NCBI GenBank assembly: GCA_963677375.2
Contig: CAXXIF010000019.1
Coordinates: 186,001 to 250,000 of the forward strand
Direction: 5' to 3'
Length of the DNA stretch: 64,000 nucleotides
Source of the DNA: Pseudaeromonas sp963677375
GTDB taxonomy: Bacteria; Pseudomonadota; Gammaproteobacteria; Enterobacterales; Aeromonadaceae
Part shown: piece by piece, positions 36,010 to 44,965 of the stretch
How the letters are laid out: each line of letters begins with the position of its first letter
How positions within the stretch are numbered: position 1 is the stretch's first letter
Made by a program: the position numbers and the translations under genes
Notes under the pieces: generated by a model
The model's input: only the letters and a program-made list of their open reading frames with translations
Database searches by the model: none
What the model was told of the DNA's origin: nothing

Positions 36010-36125
36010 AATCGTGATCCTTTGTTCGTCGCCTGCGGCCAGGCAATTCTACGGAGGGCGCTACTATAACAAAGTGTGATCGCCTTGGCAGCCCGCAATT
36101 GGGCGAAGTTTACCGGTCTACGAAC

Positions 36126-37022
36126 TCAATAGACGAAGTAGGCGCTGTTCAGACCCGCATCTTTAACCACGGCCAGCATCACATCCGCTTGCTGGGGGGC
36201 CATGGGGCCCATGTGCAGGCGATAGACCTGATTGGCATTGACTATGGTGATGGGCGTACCGAATTTCTGGCTCAGCCGGCTGGCTTCTTCCCGCGCCCTT
36301 TGTGCCGAATCAGTAGCCAGTAACTGGATGGTTTTGGCCTCGCTGCGGGCGATCATCTCGTCGGCATTGGCGGGCCGCGGTGGATGTACCAAGTCCAGAC
36401 GGACCTTGGCCACGCCCTGACCGACGATCCCTAACCGTTGGGCGGCACCAAAGGAGAGATCCAGAATGCGATCCCCGTGGAAAGGACCCCGATCATTGAC
36501 CCGGACGATCAGCGTGCGGCCATTTTCCTTATTGGTGACCCGGATGTAGCAGGGGATGGGCAGGTGTTTGTGTGCTGCCGAGATTTCATACTGATTGTAG
36601 GTTTCGCCATTGGAGGTGTACTGACCATGAAAGCCGGGGCCGTACCAGGAGGCGGTACCCTCTTCGCTGTACTGTTCGATATCACGCCAGACCTTGTAGG
36701 ATTGGCCAAAGACCTCGTAGTCCTTGTTGCCGATGCGACTATAGGTTTCAAAGCGCGGGGTCACTCCGGCGACCGGGATGAGCGCCGGGTCCGGGCGTCC
36801 ATAATCCTTGCGAATGCTGTAACGGTTCGTCTGGGAATCGGGCTGCTCCTCCTCGGGGAGAGGACCGGCAACCGTGCGGAAATTAAAACCGCTGTCATCC
36901 ATGTCTTCGGTATGGATCTTGGTTTTTGAGACGCGGGTGCGGTACTCGTGAACCTCGGTCACACAGCCTGACAAGAGCGACAGCATGACCGTGGCCAGAA
37001 GCCAGTAGCTGATTCCTTTCAT
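36126..37022 (-). CDS. rlpA: Rare lipoprotein A-type septal glycosidase, copy 1
   Basis: This 298-residue outer-membrane lipoprotein has a lipobox (LLSGC), a double-psi beta-barrel RlpA domain (about 115-210; GTASWYGPGFHG, RVNDRGPFHGDRILDLS with the catalytic-type Glu and Asp context) and a C-terminal SPOR domain (about 220-298) that binds denuded glycan at the septum. In P. aeruginosa RlpA is a lytic transglycosylase for naked glycan. ATG 37022 is set by the lipoprotein signal. A second rlpA lies directly upstream, and the two proteins are alike from GVTPRFE onward. Confidence 0.92.
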   Translation of the reverse strand: MKGISYWLLATVMLSLLSGCVTEVHEYRTRVSKTKIHTEDMDDSGFNFRTVAGPLPEEEQPDSQTNRYSIRKDYGRPDPALIPVAGVTPRFETYSRIGNKDYEVFGQSYKVWRDIEQYSEEGTASWYGPGFHGQYTSNGETYNQYEISAAHKHLPIPCYIRVTNKENGRTLIVRVNDRGPFHGDRILDLSFGAAQRLGIVGQGVAKVRLDLVHPPRPANADEMIARSEAKTIQLLATDSAQRAREEASRLSQKFGTPITIVNANQVYRLHMGPMAPQQADVMLAVVKDAGLNSAYFVY

Positions 37023-37192
37023 TTCTCTAGATTCCAGTGTTGTGCAAAACAGGGCGTGGCAGAAAAGCACTGCAAGCGGAATTGATCCACACCGCGGATA
37101 TCGAGGGCGGCTAGTGTCGGCCAATCGTCCTGTATGGTCAAGTTTTCGCCGTTCGAGTCGGGATCTGGATCCGACCGGGCAGGCTCAGCGGT

Positions 37193-37963
37193 TCAATTGA
37201 CAAAGAATGCCTCGCGATAACCGGCGCCTCGCAAGCGCTGCAACATGCTCTCCGCTTCCTTACGCCCCAGCGGTCCCAAATGCAGTCGGTAGATCTGGTT
37301 GGCATTGACCACGCGGATCGGTTTCCCAAAACGAGTGCTCAGTTCGCGGGCGGCATCTTCGGCCTTGATGGCCGAGTTGGTGGCCATCAGCTGGATGGTC
37401 CGTTCCTCATGGCGGGCGATGATCTCGGCCGCATTGGCTGGCGTAGGTACCTTGACCAGTTCGACGCGAACTTTGGCGGTACCAGGTCCAAGAATTCCTA
37501 GCTGACTGGCGGCACCATGGGATAGGTCGAGGATGCGGTTACCATGAAACGGCCCGCGATCATTGACGCGAACCACAATCGCCTTACCACTCTCCAGATT
37601 GGTGACCTTGAGATACGAGGGGAGTGGCAGATTCTTATGGGCTGCCGAAATCCCTTCCTGATTATATAACTCGCCATTGGAGGTATAGAGGCCATGGAAA
37701 CCGGGGCCATACCAAGAGGCGGTCCCCTCTTCGGCATAGTGGTCGATGCCATTCCAGACTTTATAGGATTGGCCGAAGACTTCGTAATCCTTGTTACCGA
37801 TGCGACTGGGGGGTTCAAAGGTGGGGGTGACGCCACCGACGCCGGTGAGATCCGGCCCCTGGGTCGTGGTTGGTGTCGTAGCCAGGGGCTTGGACGTCGG
37901 GTTGCTACAAGCAACCAACGTCAGCATGCACAATAGAGTCAGCAGGATGCGATTATTGATCAT
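37193..37963 (-). CDS. Rare lipoprotein A-type septal glycosidase, copy 2
   Basis: This 256-residue paralogue of the neighbouring rlpA has a lipobox (LVACS), the RlpA double-psi barrel (GTASWYGPGFHG, RVNDRGPFHGNRILDLS) and a SPOR domain. It lacks about 40 residues of the N-terminal linker. It overlaps mltB by 11 bases and lies 170 bases upstream of the first copy. The strong similarity and tandem position point to a local duplication; both copies look intact. Confidence 0.92.
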   Translation of the reverse strand: MINNRILLTLLCMLTLVACSNPTSKPLATTPTTTQGPDLTGVGGVTPTFEPPSRIGNKDYEVFGQSYKVWNGIDHYAEEGTASWYGPGFHGLYTSNGELYNQEGISAAHKNLPLPSYLKVTNLESGKAIVVRVNDRGPFHGNRILDLSHGAASQLGILGPGTAKVRVELVKVPTPANAAEIIARHEERTIQLMATNSAIKAEDAARELSTRFGKPIRVVNANQIYRLHLGPLGRKEAESMLQRLRGAGYREAFFVN

Positions 37964-38921
37964 GATAAGCAGCGGCTATCTTCTCACTGAGTTGATGGAC
38001 GGCCATGGCATACAAAGGGCTGCGGTTATACCGGGTAATGACATAAAAGTTATTGCGCAGCACCCAGTATTCCGGACCTGTAGCCTGATCCAGTGTAAGC
38101 AATTTCACCGGGGTTGCGGGGTCTAAAGCTGTGCTTATGCTCACACCTGCGGTCTGTAGTTGCTCCCAGCTCTGGTTAATCTCCAGTTTGCCATCCAGCA
38201 AGTGTGCCACTGCGGCGGCATCGCGCACCTGAGCTCTATGGGCGACAGGCTCACCCCAGTGCCAGCCGTGTTCGGCAAAATAGTTGCCGACACTACCGAT
38301 GGCATCGGTCGGATTGGCAAACAGATCGATATGACCATCGCCATCGAAATCCACGGCAAAATGCAGATAGCTGGTGGGCATGAATTGCCCCATGCCCATG
38401 GCGCCCGCATAGGAGCCTTTGGGCTCACGGAGGGACCAGCCCTGTTGCCTGGCCAGTTTGACGTATTGGGCAAACTCCTTGCTGAAATAGGGGGCCCGAG
38501 CGGGATAGTGAAACCCCAGGGTATAGAGCGCATCCAGCACCGGATGGTCGCCCATCTGGCTGCCGAAGCGGGTTTCGACGCCTATGATGGCGACGATGAG
38601 CTCGGCGGGCACATGGAGTTGCCGCTCGGCTTTGTTCAACGCGTCCGCATGCTGGCGCCAGAACGCCACGCCGTTGGCGATCCGCGCCTCGGTGATAAAC
38701 AGCGGACGATAGATATACCAGGGTTTGGCTTCCCAGGGTTTCTGGATGGCATCGAGCACTGGCTGGCGCAGTTGTGCCTGGACCATGGCCTGCTGCAGAT
38801 CGAACAGCGGTATCTGCAAATCAGCACTCAGCTGCTGCAGTCGTTGCTCATCGGCCGCCGAAATCTCGACTGCCGAAACGGTCGTCGCAAGCAACAGGAA
38901 TAGAGCGAGCCAATAGCGCAT
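37953..38921 (-). CDS. mltB: Lytic murein transglycosylase B
   Basis: This 322-residue periplasmic enzyme cuts glycan strands to form 1,6-anhydro ends. It has a signal peptide (about 1-17, cleavage after VSA). The catalytic Glu is in IIGVETRFGS, followed by GAMGMGQFMPTSY and an EF-hand-like DFDGDGHIDLF loop. No lipobox Cys is present, unlike E. coli MltB, so it may be soluble (an SltB-like form). It sits between rodA and the rlpA pair in the cell-shape operon. Confidence 0.93.
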   Translation of the reverse strand: MRYWLALFLLLATTVSAVEISAADEQRLQQLSADLQIPLFDLQQAMVQAQLRQPVLDAIQKPWEAKPWYIYRPLFITEARIANGVAFWRQHADALNKAERQLHVPAELIVAIIGVETRFGSQMGDHPVLDALYTLGFHYPARAPYFSKEFAQYVKLARQQGWSLREPKGSYAGAMGMGQFMPTSYLHFAVDFDGDGHIDLFANPTDAIGSVGNYFAEHGWHWGEPVAHRAQVRDAAAVAHLLDGKLEINQSWEQLQTAGVSISTALDPATPVKLLTLDQATGPEYWVLRNNFYVITRYNRSPLYAMAVHQLSEKIAAAYHDQ

Positions 38922-38938
38922 CAGTCAAAACTTCCGGA

Positions 38939-40039
38939 TCAGGCCAGCAGGCGACGGTGAGTGTGGATGGACATCAGGATGCCAAAACCGGCGGCTAGCG
39001 TCACCATGGATGTGCCGCCATAGCTGACCAGCGGCAACGGAACTCCTACCACCGGCAGCAGACCACTGACCATACCGATATTGACGAAGACATAGAAGAA
39101 GAAGGTGAGGGTCAGGGCCCCGCCCAGCAGCCGTTCATAGGATCCCTGAGCCTGCAAACTGATGCTCATACAGCGGCTGATGACATACAGATAGAGGCAC
39201 ATGAGTAGAATGAAGCCAATCAGGCCAAACTCTTCGCTGAACACCGCGAAGATGAAGTCCGTGTGTCGTTCGGGCAAAAATTCCAGTTGGGATTGAGTGC
39301 CATTGAGCCAGCCTTTGCCAAACAGGCCGCCGGAGCCAATGGCGATTTTCGACTGGATAATGTGATAGCCAGTGCCTAGTGGATCTGTCTCCGGGTCGAG
39401 GAAGGTCAACACCCGTTGTCGCTGATACTCGTGCATCAGGAAGAACCAGAGTACGGGTAGGAAACCCGCGGCAGCCAAGCCGGCAGCGAGGATCAGATAC
39501 CAGTTAATGCCGGCCAGGAAGATGACGAAGATGCCGGAGACAGCCACTAGAATGGCCGTGCCCAGATCGGGCTGCTCGGCGATCTGCAAGGTGGGAACCA
39601 GCACCAGCAGCAACGCAATGACCACCTGTTTGAACGTTGGTGGCAGGGGATGGCGACTCAGATAGGCGGCAACTGTCATCGGCATGATGATCTTCAAAAA
39701 CTCAGAGGGCTGGAACTTGATGAAGCCCAAGTCCAGCCAGCGCTGGGCACCTTTGCCGATGTGGCCGAACACCATGACGCACAGCAGGAGAATGATGCAC
39801 ACGGCAAAGGCCGGTGGTGCCCAGCGGGCATAAAATGCCGGAGGAAACTGGGCCATGAAGATCATCAAGGCAAAGGCCATGCCGGTGCGTAGTAATTGGC
39901 GTCCCAGCATGTCGGCATGCATGCCGGAGGCGGAATAGAGCACCACCAGACTGACCGCCAGCAGGGCCAGCAGGCCGAAGAGCAGAGGCAGGTCGATATG
40001 GAATCGTTGCCAGAATGAGGCATCGTATCGTTGGTTCAT
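38939..40039 (-). CDS. rodA: Rod-shape SEDS peptidoglycan glycosyltransferase RodA
   Basis: This 366-residue membrane protein has about ten helices and the SEDS signature motifs: the conserved Asp in AEQPDLGTAILV and the loop FSEEFGLIGF, with VPLPLVSYGGTSMV near the C-terminus. It polymerises glycan with PBP2 in the elongasome. The ATG overlaps the mrdA stop codon by four bases, and GAGGAG lies upstream. Confidence 0.96.
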   Translation of the reverse strand: MNQRYDASFWQRFHIDLPLLFGLLALLAVSLVVLYSASGMHADMLGRQLLRTGMAFALMIFMAQFPPAFYARWAPPAFAVCIILLLCVMVFGHIGKGAQRWLDLGFIKFQPSEFLKIIMPMTVAAYLSRHPLPPTFKQVVIALLLVLVPTLQIAEQPDLGTAILVAVSGIFVIFLAGINWYLILAAGLAAAGFLPVLWFFLMHEYQRQRVLTFLDPETDPLGTGYHIIQSKIAIGSGGLFGKGWLNGTQSQLEFLPERHTDFIFAVFSEEFGLIGFILLMCLYLYVISRCMSISLQAQGSYERLLGGALTLTFFFYVFVNIGMVSGLLPVVGVPLPLVSYGGTSMVTLAAGFGILMSIHTHRRLLA

Positions 40040-41925
40040 GGTTGCTCCTCAGAAACGGGTGGAGTCGACTCCGGGCCGACCAGATAGGCATCAAGCATGG
40101 CTCGTACCACGGGTGCCGCATTGGCACTGCCACCCCCGGCATTTTCCAGGATCAGGGTCACCACTGCTTTGGGGTCCTCATAGGGGGCAAAGGCCACGAA
40201 CAGGGCGTTGTCACGATGTTCTTCCTTGATGCGCTTGGCATCATACTTTTGATCCTGTTTCAGACCGACGACCTGGGCGGTTCCGGATTTACCCGCGGCC
40301 TTGTAGGGCGTGTTGGCGAAGGCGCGTCGCCCGGTCCCTTCGGTGCCATTGATCACGCGGTACATCCCCTCCATGGCAACTTTCCAGTAGCTGTCATCCC
40401 GCACTTCCAGAGCCATATTGGTGGGTTCCCGATAGGGCTCCTGGTGCCCATCACCTTCCCGAACGGTTTTCAGCAGATGGGGAATAACGTTATGGCCATG
40501 CTGGGTCAGGATGCTGTGCGCGCGGGCCAGCTGGATCGGTGTCGCCGTCCAGTAACCTTGTCCGATACCAACCGAGATAGTATCCCCCAGATACCAGGCT
40601 TGCTTGCGACGCAGCCGTTTCCAGTCCCGCGAGGGCATGACGCCCATGCTTTCTTCATAGATATCGAGGCCGGAATAGGTACCAAAACCGAAGGCGGTCA
40701 TGTACTTGTTCATGGTATCGATACCGGTGCGATAGGCCAGATCGTAGAAGAAGGTATCGGCGGATACCTCGATGGCTCGATAGACATCGAGCCAGCCATG
40801 GCCCCATTTTTTCCAGTCCCGGAATTTATGGCTGGAGCCGGGGAGTTGGAAGAAGGGACCACCGAAGAAACGACTGAACGGCGTAATCATGCCTTCATTC
40901 AGCCCCATCACCGCCAGCAGGGGTTTGACGGTGGAAGCGGGTGCGTACCCGCCTTGACTCACCCGGTTGATCAACGGACGAGCTGGATCATTGAGCAGGG
41001 CGGCATACTCCTGATTACGGATACCGCGAACAAACAGGTTTGGGTCATAGCTGGGGGAGGATGCCAAGGCGAGTACGGCACCGGTTTTGGGCTCCAGCAA
41101 TACGATCCCGGCACGACGACCGGCCAGCAGTTCTTGCGCCTTGCGCTGTAATTGCAAATCGAGCGTCAGATGAATGTCTTTTCCCGCCACAGGGGGCTGA
41201 TATTTCAGGGTGCGGATCACTCGGCCGCGGTTGTTAACCTCGACCTCCTGATAGCCGGCCTGGCCATGCAGCAGTTCTTCATAATATTTCTCGACCCCGA
41301 GTTTGCCAATGTCGCGGCTGGCCGCATAGTTGGCCAGCTTGCCCTGTTCATCGAGTTTTTGCAGATCGCCGACATTGATGCGCGCTACATATCCCAGCGC
41401 ATGGGTGAAGGTATCGCCAAACGGATAAAACCGCTTCAGATAAGCCTCGATACTGGCGCCTGGATACTTGTATTGATTGACGGAGAAGGTGGCCACCTGC
41501 TCCTCGGTCAGCTGATCTGCCAGGGTCATCGGATTGAAACGCCGATGCCGTTTCACTTCCTTGAGGAAGTTATCCTTTTCTTCAGGATCGAGCTTGAGCA
41601 TGGCGATCAGCTCATCGAGGACCTTGGGCAGGTTATCCACCTGTTCCGGAATGATTTCCAGGCTGAATACCGGTCGGTTCTCGGCCAGCAAGACGCCATT
41701 GCGATCGAAGATCAAGCCACGGGGCGGCGCTACCGGGACCACCTTGATGCGATTATCATTGGAGCGGGTCTGGTAGTCATCGTGGTGGATGACCTGAACC
41801 ACATACAGGTTTCCCAGCAGCATCAACGTCAAGACGATGACACCGACCATGGCCACCATGGCGCGGCGGCGAAACAGGGCCGCTTCGGCGTTGTTATCCT
41901 TGATGGAAATGCGCTGTTGCAGCAT
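40036..41925 (-). CDS. mrdA: Penicillin-binding protein 2
   Basis: This is the 629-residue class B transpeptidase of cell elongation. It has one N-terminal membrane segment (about 20-42), a PBP dimerisation (pedestal) domain (about 65-245) and a transpeptidase domain (about 265-610) with SXXK in APASTVKP, SXD in VSADTFF and KSG in AGKSGTAQ. It works with RodA, encoded next with overlap. The gene starts three bases after rlmH ends. Confidence 0.96.
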   Translation of the reverse strand: MLQQRISIKDNNAEAALFRRRAMVAMVGVIVLTLMLLGNLYVVQVIHHDDYQTRSNDNRIKVVPVAPPRGLIFDRNGVLLAENRPVFSLEIIPEQVDNLPKVLDELIAMLKLDPEEKDNFLKEVKRHRRFNPMTLADQLTEEQVATFSVNQYKYPGASIEAYLKRFYPFGDTFTHALGYVARINVGDLQKLDEQGKLANYAASRDIGKLGVEKYYEELLHGQAGYQEVEVNNRGRVIRTLKYQPPVAGKDIHLTLDLQLQRKAQELLAGRRAGIVLLEPKTGAVLALASSPSYDPNLFVRGIRNQEYAALLNDPARPLINRVSQGGYAPASTVKPLLAVMGLNEGMITPFSRFFGGPFFQLPGSSHKFRDWKKWGHGWLDVYRAIEVSADTFFYDLAYRTGIDTMNKYMTAFGFGTYSGLDIYEESMGVMPSRDWKRLRRKQAWYLGDTISVGIGQGYWTATPIQLARAHSILTQHGHNVIPHLLKTVREGDGHQEPYREPTNMALEVRDDSYWKVAMEGMYRVINGTEGTGRRAFANTPYKAAGKSGTAQVVGLKQDQKYDAKRIKEEHRDNALFVAFAPYEDPKAVVTLILENAGGGSANAAPVVRAMLDAYLVGPESTPPVSEEQP

Positions 41926-41928
41926 GGA

Positions 41929-42399
41929 TCACTCTCTGTGGTAAGGGTGATTGGTGGTAATACTCCAGGCGCGGTACAGGCTCTCGGCGACCACCACCCG
42001 CACCAGCGGATGAGGCAGCGTCAGCGGCGACAGCGACCAGCTCTGTTCGGCCAAGGCCTTGCATTCCGGGGCCAGCCCTTCCGGACCGCCAATTAACAGG
42101 GCGACATCGCGTCCATCGAGTTTCCAGGCTTCCAGTTGCACGGCCAGCTGCTCCGTGGTCCAGGGCTTTCCAGGAATATCCAGCGTCACGATACGGGCAT
42201 TCTTCCCCGCCGCAGCCAGGGTTAATTCCCCCTCTTTGTGCAGGATGCGAGCAATGTCGGCATTCTTGCCGCGCTTGCCCGCCGGGATTTCAACCAACTC
42301 CAGCGGCATATCCTTGGGAAAGCGCCGCTGGTATTCGTTGAAACCTGTGGTGACCCAATCTGGCATCTTGGTACCGACGGCAATCAGCTGGATCTTCAT
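41929..42399 (-). CDS. rlmH: 23S rRNA pseudouridine-1915 N3-methyltransferase
   Basis: This 156-residue SPOUT-class methyltransferase modifies pseudouridine 1915 of 23S rRNA on the 70S ribosome. The SAM-binding knot is visible in LLIGGPEGL and SLSPLTLPHPLVRVVVAESLYRAW. The start MKIQLIAVGTKMP at 42399 matches relatives in position and length. It follows rsfS by two bases. Confidence 0.95.
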   Translation of the reverse strand: MKIQLIAVGTKMPDWVTTGFNEYQRRFPKDMPLELVEIPAGKRGKNADIARILHKEGELTLAAAGKNARIVTLDIPGKPWTTEQLAVQLEAWKLDGRDVALLIGGPEGLAPECKALAEQSWSLSPLTLPHPLVRVVVAESLYRAWSITTNHPYHRE

Positions 42400-42401
42400 G
42401 C

Positions 42402-42743
42402 TTAGGCAGCCGCCTCGGCGAACTGACCACTCCACAGCTTTTCCAGCTGGTACAAATTCCGGGTTTCGTCCTGCATCACGTGGATCAGTACATCGCCAGC
42501 ATCCACCAGTACCCATTCACCGAGCGCCTGACCTTCAATGCCCAGCAGGGTGATACCGGCGTGGCGCAACTCTTCAGCCACATGGTCGGCAATCGAGCAG
42601 ACATGACGGTTGGAATTGCCGCTGCAGATGATCATGCAGTCCGTGATACTGGATTTGCCGCGAACATCGATGATGGTGATGTCTCGACCCTTCAAATCGT
42701 CAATCTTATCGGCAATGAAATCGTGCAGTGTCTTACCTTGCAA
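42402..42743 (-). CDS. rsfS: Ribosomal silencing factor
   Basis: This 113-residue protein binds L14 and blocks subunit joining when nutrients run short. Motifs DIKGRDIT-like (DDLKGRDITIIDV), SSITDCMIICSGNSNRHV and GDVLIHVMQDETRNLYQLEKLW are typical. The best start is TTG at 42743: GGAGG lies seven bases upstream and the product then begins LQGKTLHDF, aligned with E. coli MQGKALQDF. The ATG at 42773 would place GGAGG inside the coding region. Confidence 0.93.
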   Translation of the reverse strand: MQGKTLHDFIADKIDDLKGRDITIIDVRGKSSITDCMIICSGNSNRHVCSIADHVAEELRHAGITLLGIEGQALGEWVLVDAGDVLIHVMQDETRNLYQLEKLWSGQFAEAAA

Positions 42744-42798
42744 AGAGAAACCTCCGCCCAACAATGGGTTCACCTGAATGTATAAAAATGGCCGCGGA

Positions 42799-43446
42799 TT
42801 ATAACACGGCGGGACGATAGATCCCCTGTTGGCGAATATAATCCGCCACCTTTTGTGGGAGCAGCCCTATGGGTGGTTTGTCTTGGGCCAGTTGGCTGCG
42901 TAACTCGGTGGCGGACAGCGCAATTGGCTGATTCTGCATCCACACCACATATCCAGCCAATCGCTGATGCACGGCCAGGGCCGAGGGGGCCTGATGGGCG
43001 GTGACGAACGCAGTCAGTTCTGCCGACAGTTCGGGGTGCCAGCCGGGACGAACACTGACGACCAGATGGGCATAGTCGGTGAGTTCCTGCCAGCGATGCC
43101 AGCCTGGGAGCCCGAGCAGGGAGTCCATGCCAATCAGAAAGCACAGCGGCGTATTGGGTTGTTCCTGGCGTAGCTCGATCAGGGTGTCGATGGTGTAGGA
43201 GGGGGTCTGCCGTCTGAGCTCTCGGTCATCCACCCACACCCCGGGCAACCCATAGGTTGCCAATTGCACCATGGCCAGGCGCTGGGCGCTGCTGGCAACC
43301 GGCTGTGGCCGGTGTGGTGGAATGTGGTTCGGCATCAAACGCAACTCAGCCAATTGCAACGCCTTCATGGCCTCCAGGGCAGGTTGCAGATGGCCGTTAT
43401 GGATGGGGTCGAAGGTACCGCCGAGAATGCCGATGGCGCGTTTCAT
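42799..43446 (-). CDS. nadD: Nicotinate-nucleotide adenylyltransferase
   Basis: This 215-residue enzyme converts nicotinate mononucleotide to deamido-NAD in NAD synthesis. The nucleotidyltransferase motif GGTFDPIHNGH and the C-terminal ISATE-like ALSATELRSQL are present. ATG 43446 overlaps the holA stop codon by four bases, so the two are coupled. Confidence 0.95.
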   Translation of the reverse strand: MKRAIGILGGTFDPIHNGHLQPALEAMKALQLAELRLMPNHIPPHRPQPVASSAQRLAMVQLATYGLPGVWVDDRELRRQTPSYTIDTLIELRQEQPNTPLCFLIGMDSLLGLPGWHRWQELTDYAHLVVSVRPGWHPELSAELTAFVTAHQAPSALAVHQRLAGYVVWMQNQPIALSATELRSQLAQDKPPIGLLPQKVADYIRQQGIYRPAVL

Positions 43447-44468
43447 ACCAGCAAAAACTCCAGCGCCTGACGATCCTTGAAACCCAGACACAGGCTTTGC
43501 AGCAACAACCAGGCGCCTTCCTGATCGAAGCGACGTATCGCCTTGTCCAATTGAGCTGTGACGGCAATCAGCAAGTGCAGATGCTGCAGATCCAGCCGTT
43601 GCAGAGCACCTTGTAACAGGGGGTGTCGGCTTTGCCAGACACGAGCTTGTTCCAGTAGGGGCCCCAGCGCTTTGCCCTGTTGCATGGCCAGTCGCAGCTT
43701 GAGCAACTGTTCCAGCTCCTTGGTCAGACTCCAGGCCAGCATGCCAGCCTCGACGCCTTCCCCCCGCAGCTGAAGCAGCATGCGCTGGGCTCGATTGACC
43801 TTGCCTTCCAGCAGGGTGTCAATGAGCTGAAAAGGCGTGAAATGGTTCTGCCGGGTCACGTTCTCCTGCAGGGTCAGCAACCCCAGCGGTTGGGGGAGCG
43901 CGAGCAATGCCAGCTTTTCCAACTCTTGTGCTGCGCCGAGCAGATTACCTTCGAAGGCGTGGCAGAGAAACTGTACCGCCTCTTTTTGCAGGGTAACGCC
44001 AGCGAGCTGGGCCCGGTTTTGCATCCAGCGCGGGAAGAAACGGGCGTCTGGAAATGAAATGGGGACATAGACGCCTTGGCGCGACAAGGTATCGAACCAC
44101 TTGGCCTTGCTTTGCGCTGCCGACAAGCGCGGGCCATGCAGGATCAACAGCAGATCCGGATGTAGTGCCGCCGTGATGGCTCCGATCCGCTCTGCCCACT
44201 CCTTGGGTGTTTTTTCTCCCAACTCCAGCTCAAGGATTTGCCGGTTGGCAAACAGACTCAGGGCGTGGCAGCAATCCTGAACCTGGTTCCAGTCGGGATT
44301 ATCGTCGGTATTGAAGCTGTAACGTTCGGTAAAACCCTGGACATTCGCTGCTTTGCGCACTCGATCCAGCGTTTCTATTTTTTGCAGGGGTTCATCACCA
44401 AAGATGAGATAGCAGGGCTTGAGCCCTGCGTTGAGATGTGCGTCGAGTTGTTCCGGATAGAGCCGCAT
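43443..44468 (-). CDS. holA: DNA polymerase III delta subunit
   Basis: This 341-residue clamp-loader subunit opens the beta clamp. It begins MRLYPEQLDAHL and carries the N-terminal AAA+-like fold with YLIFGDEPLQKIE, lacking a true Walker A as usual. It overlaps the lptE stop codon by one base. Confidence 0.94.
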   Translation of the reverse strand: MRLYPEQLDAHLNAGLKPCYLIFGDEPLQKIETLDRVRKAANVQGFTERYSFNTDDNPDWNQVQDCCHALSLFANRQILELELGEKTPKEWAERIGAITAALHPDLLLILHGPRLSAAQSKAKWFDTLSRQGVYVPISFPDARFFPRWMQNRAQLAGVTLQKEAVQFLCHAFEGNLLGAAQELEKLALLALPQPLGLLTLQENVTRQNHFTPFQLIDTLLEGKVNRAQRMLLQLRGEGVEAGMLAWSLTKELEQLLKLRLAMQQGKALGPLLEQARVWQSRHPLLQGALQRLDLQHLHLLIAVTAQLDKAIRRFDQEGAWLLLQSLCLGFKDRQALEFLLV

Positions 44469-44962
44469 TAATACTTCAGGCGACTGAGCTGGATCAGGAT
44501 CAGATCGGCGGTCTGCTCCTGCATCTCGCGGGTTCGTTGTTCCTGTTCCCGACTCGACGCCAAGGCTTCGGAACTCTTGTTGAGGAAGGTGCGGCTGAAG
44601 GAGGCATTGAATTTCTGCGGTTCATGCTCCGGCATCACTATGCTGTACTCGGTATTGAACTGCATGTTGTATTCCACCGCCTGGGAGCGGCTATCCACCG
44701 ACACCGCCTGGTTGGTGACCTGAATATTCCCGAGTGTCAGCTGAGGTACATTTTCGCCACCGGGCACCAATTGGACGCCAACACGCTGCAAGCGGTTGGC
44801 AACCAGCCGGTAGAGGTCGCTCTTATTATCACCCTTGAGCTGGACTTTCATGTACTCGGGGGGAATATCGAGATCACCTCGCATATGAAATCCGCAGCCG
44901 GTGAGCCACAGGCCCAGCAAGGGCAACAGTAACCAACGTGTCAGGCCTGTGTTCATCATCAC
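44468..44962 (-). CDS. lptE: LPS-assembly lipoprotein LptE
   Basis: This 164-residue outer-membrane lipoprotein has a lipobox (LLGLWLTGC). It plugs LptD in the LPS export channel. The sequence after the lipobox, GFHMRGDLDIPPEYMKVQL, is typical of the family. It lies three bases after leuS and overlaps holA by one base. Confidence 0.94.
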   Translation of the reverse strand: MMMNTGLTRWLLLPLLGLWLTGCGFHMRGDLDIPPEYMKVQLKGDNKSDLYRLVANRLQRVGVQLVPGGENVPQLTLGNIQVTNQAVSVDSRSQAVEYNMQFNTEYSIVMPEHEPQKFNASFSRTFLNKSSEALASSREQEQRTREMQEQTADLILIQLSRLKY

Positions 44963-44965
44963 CTC

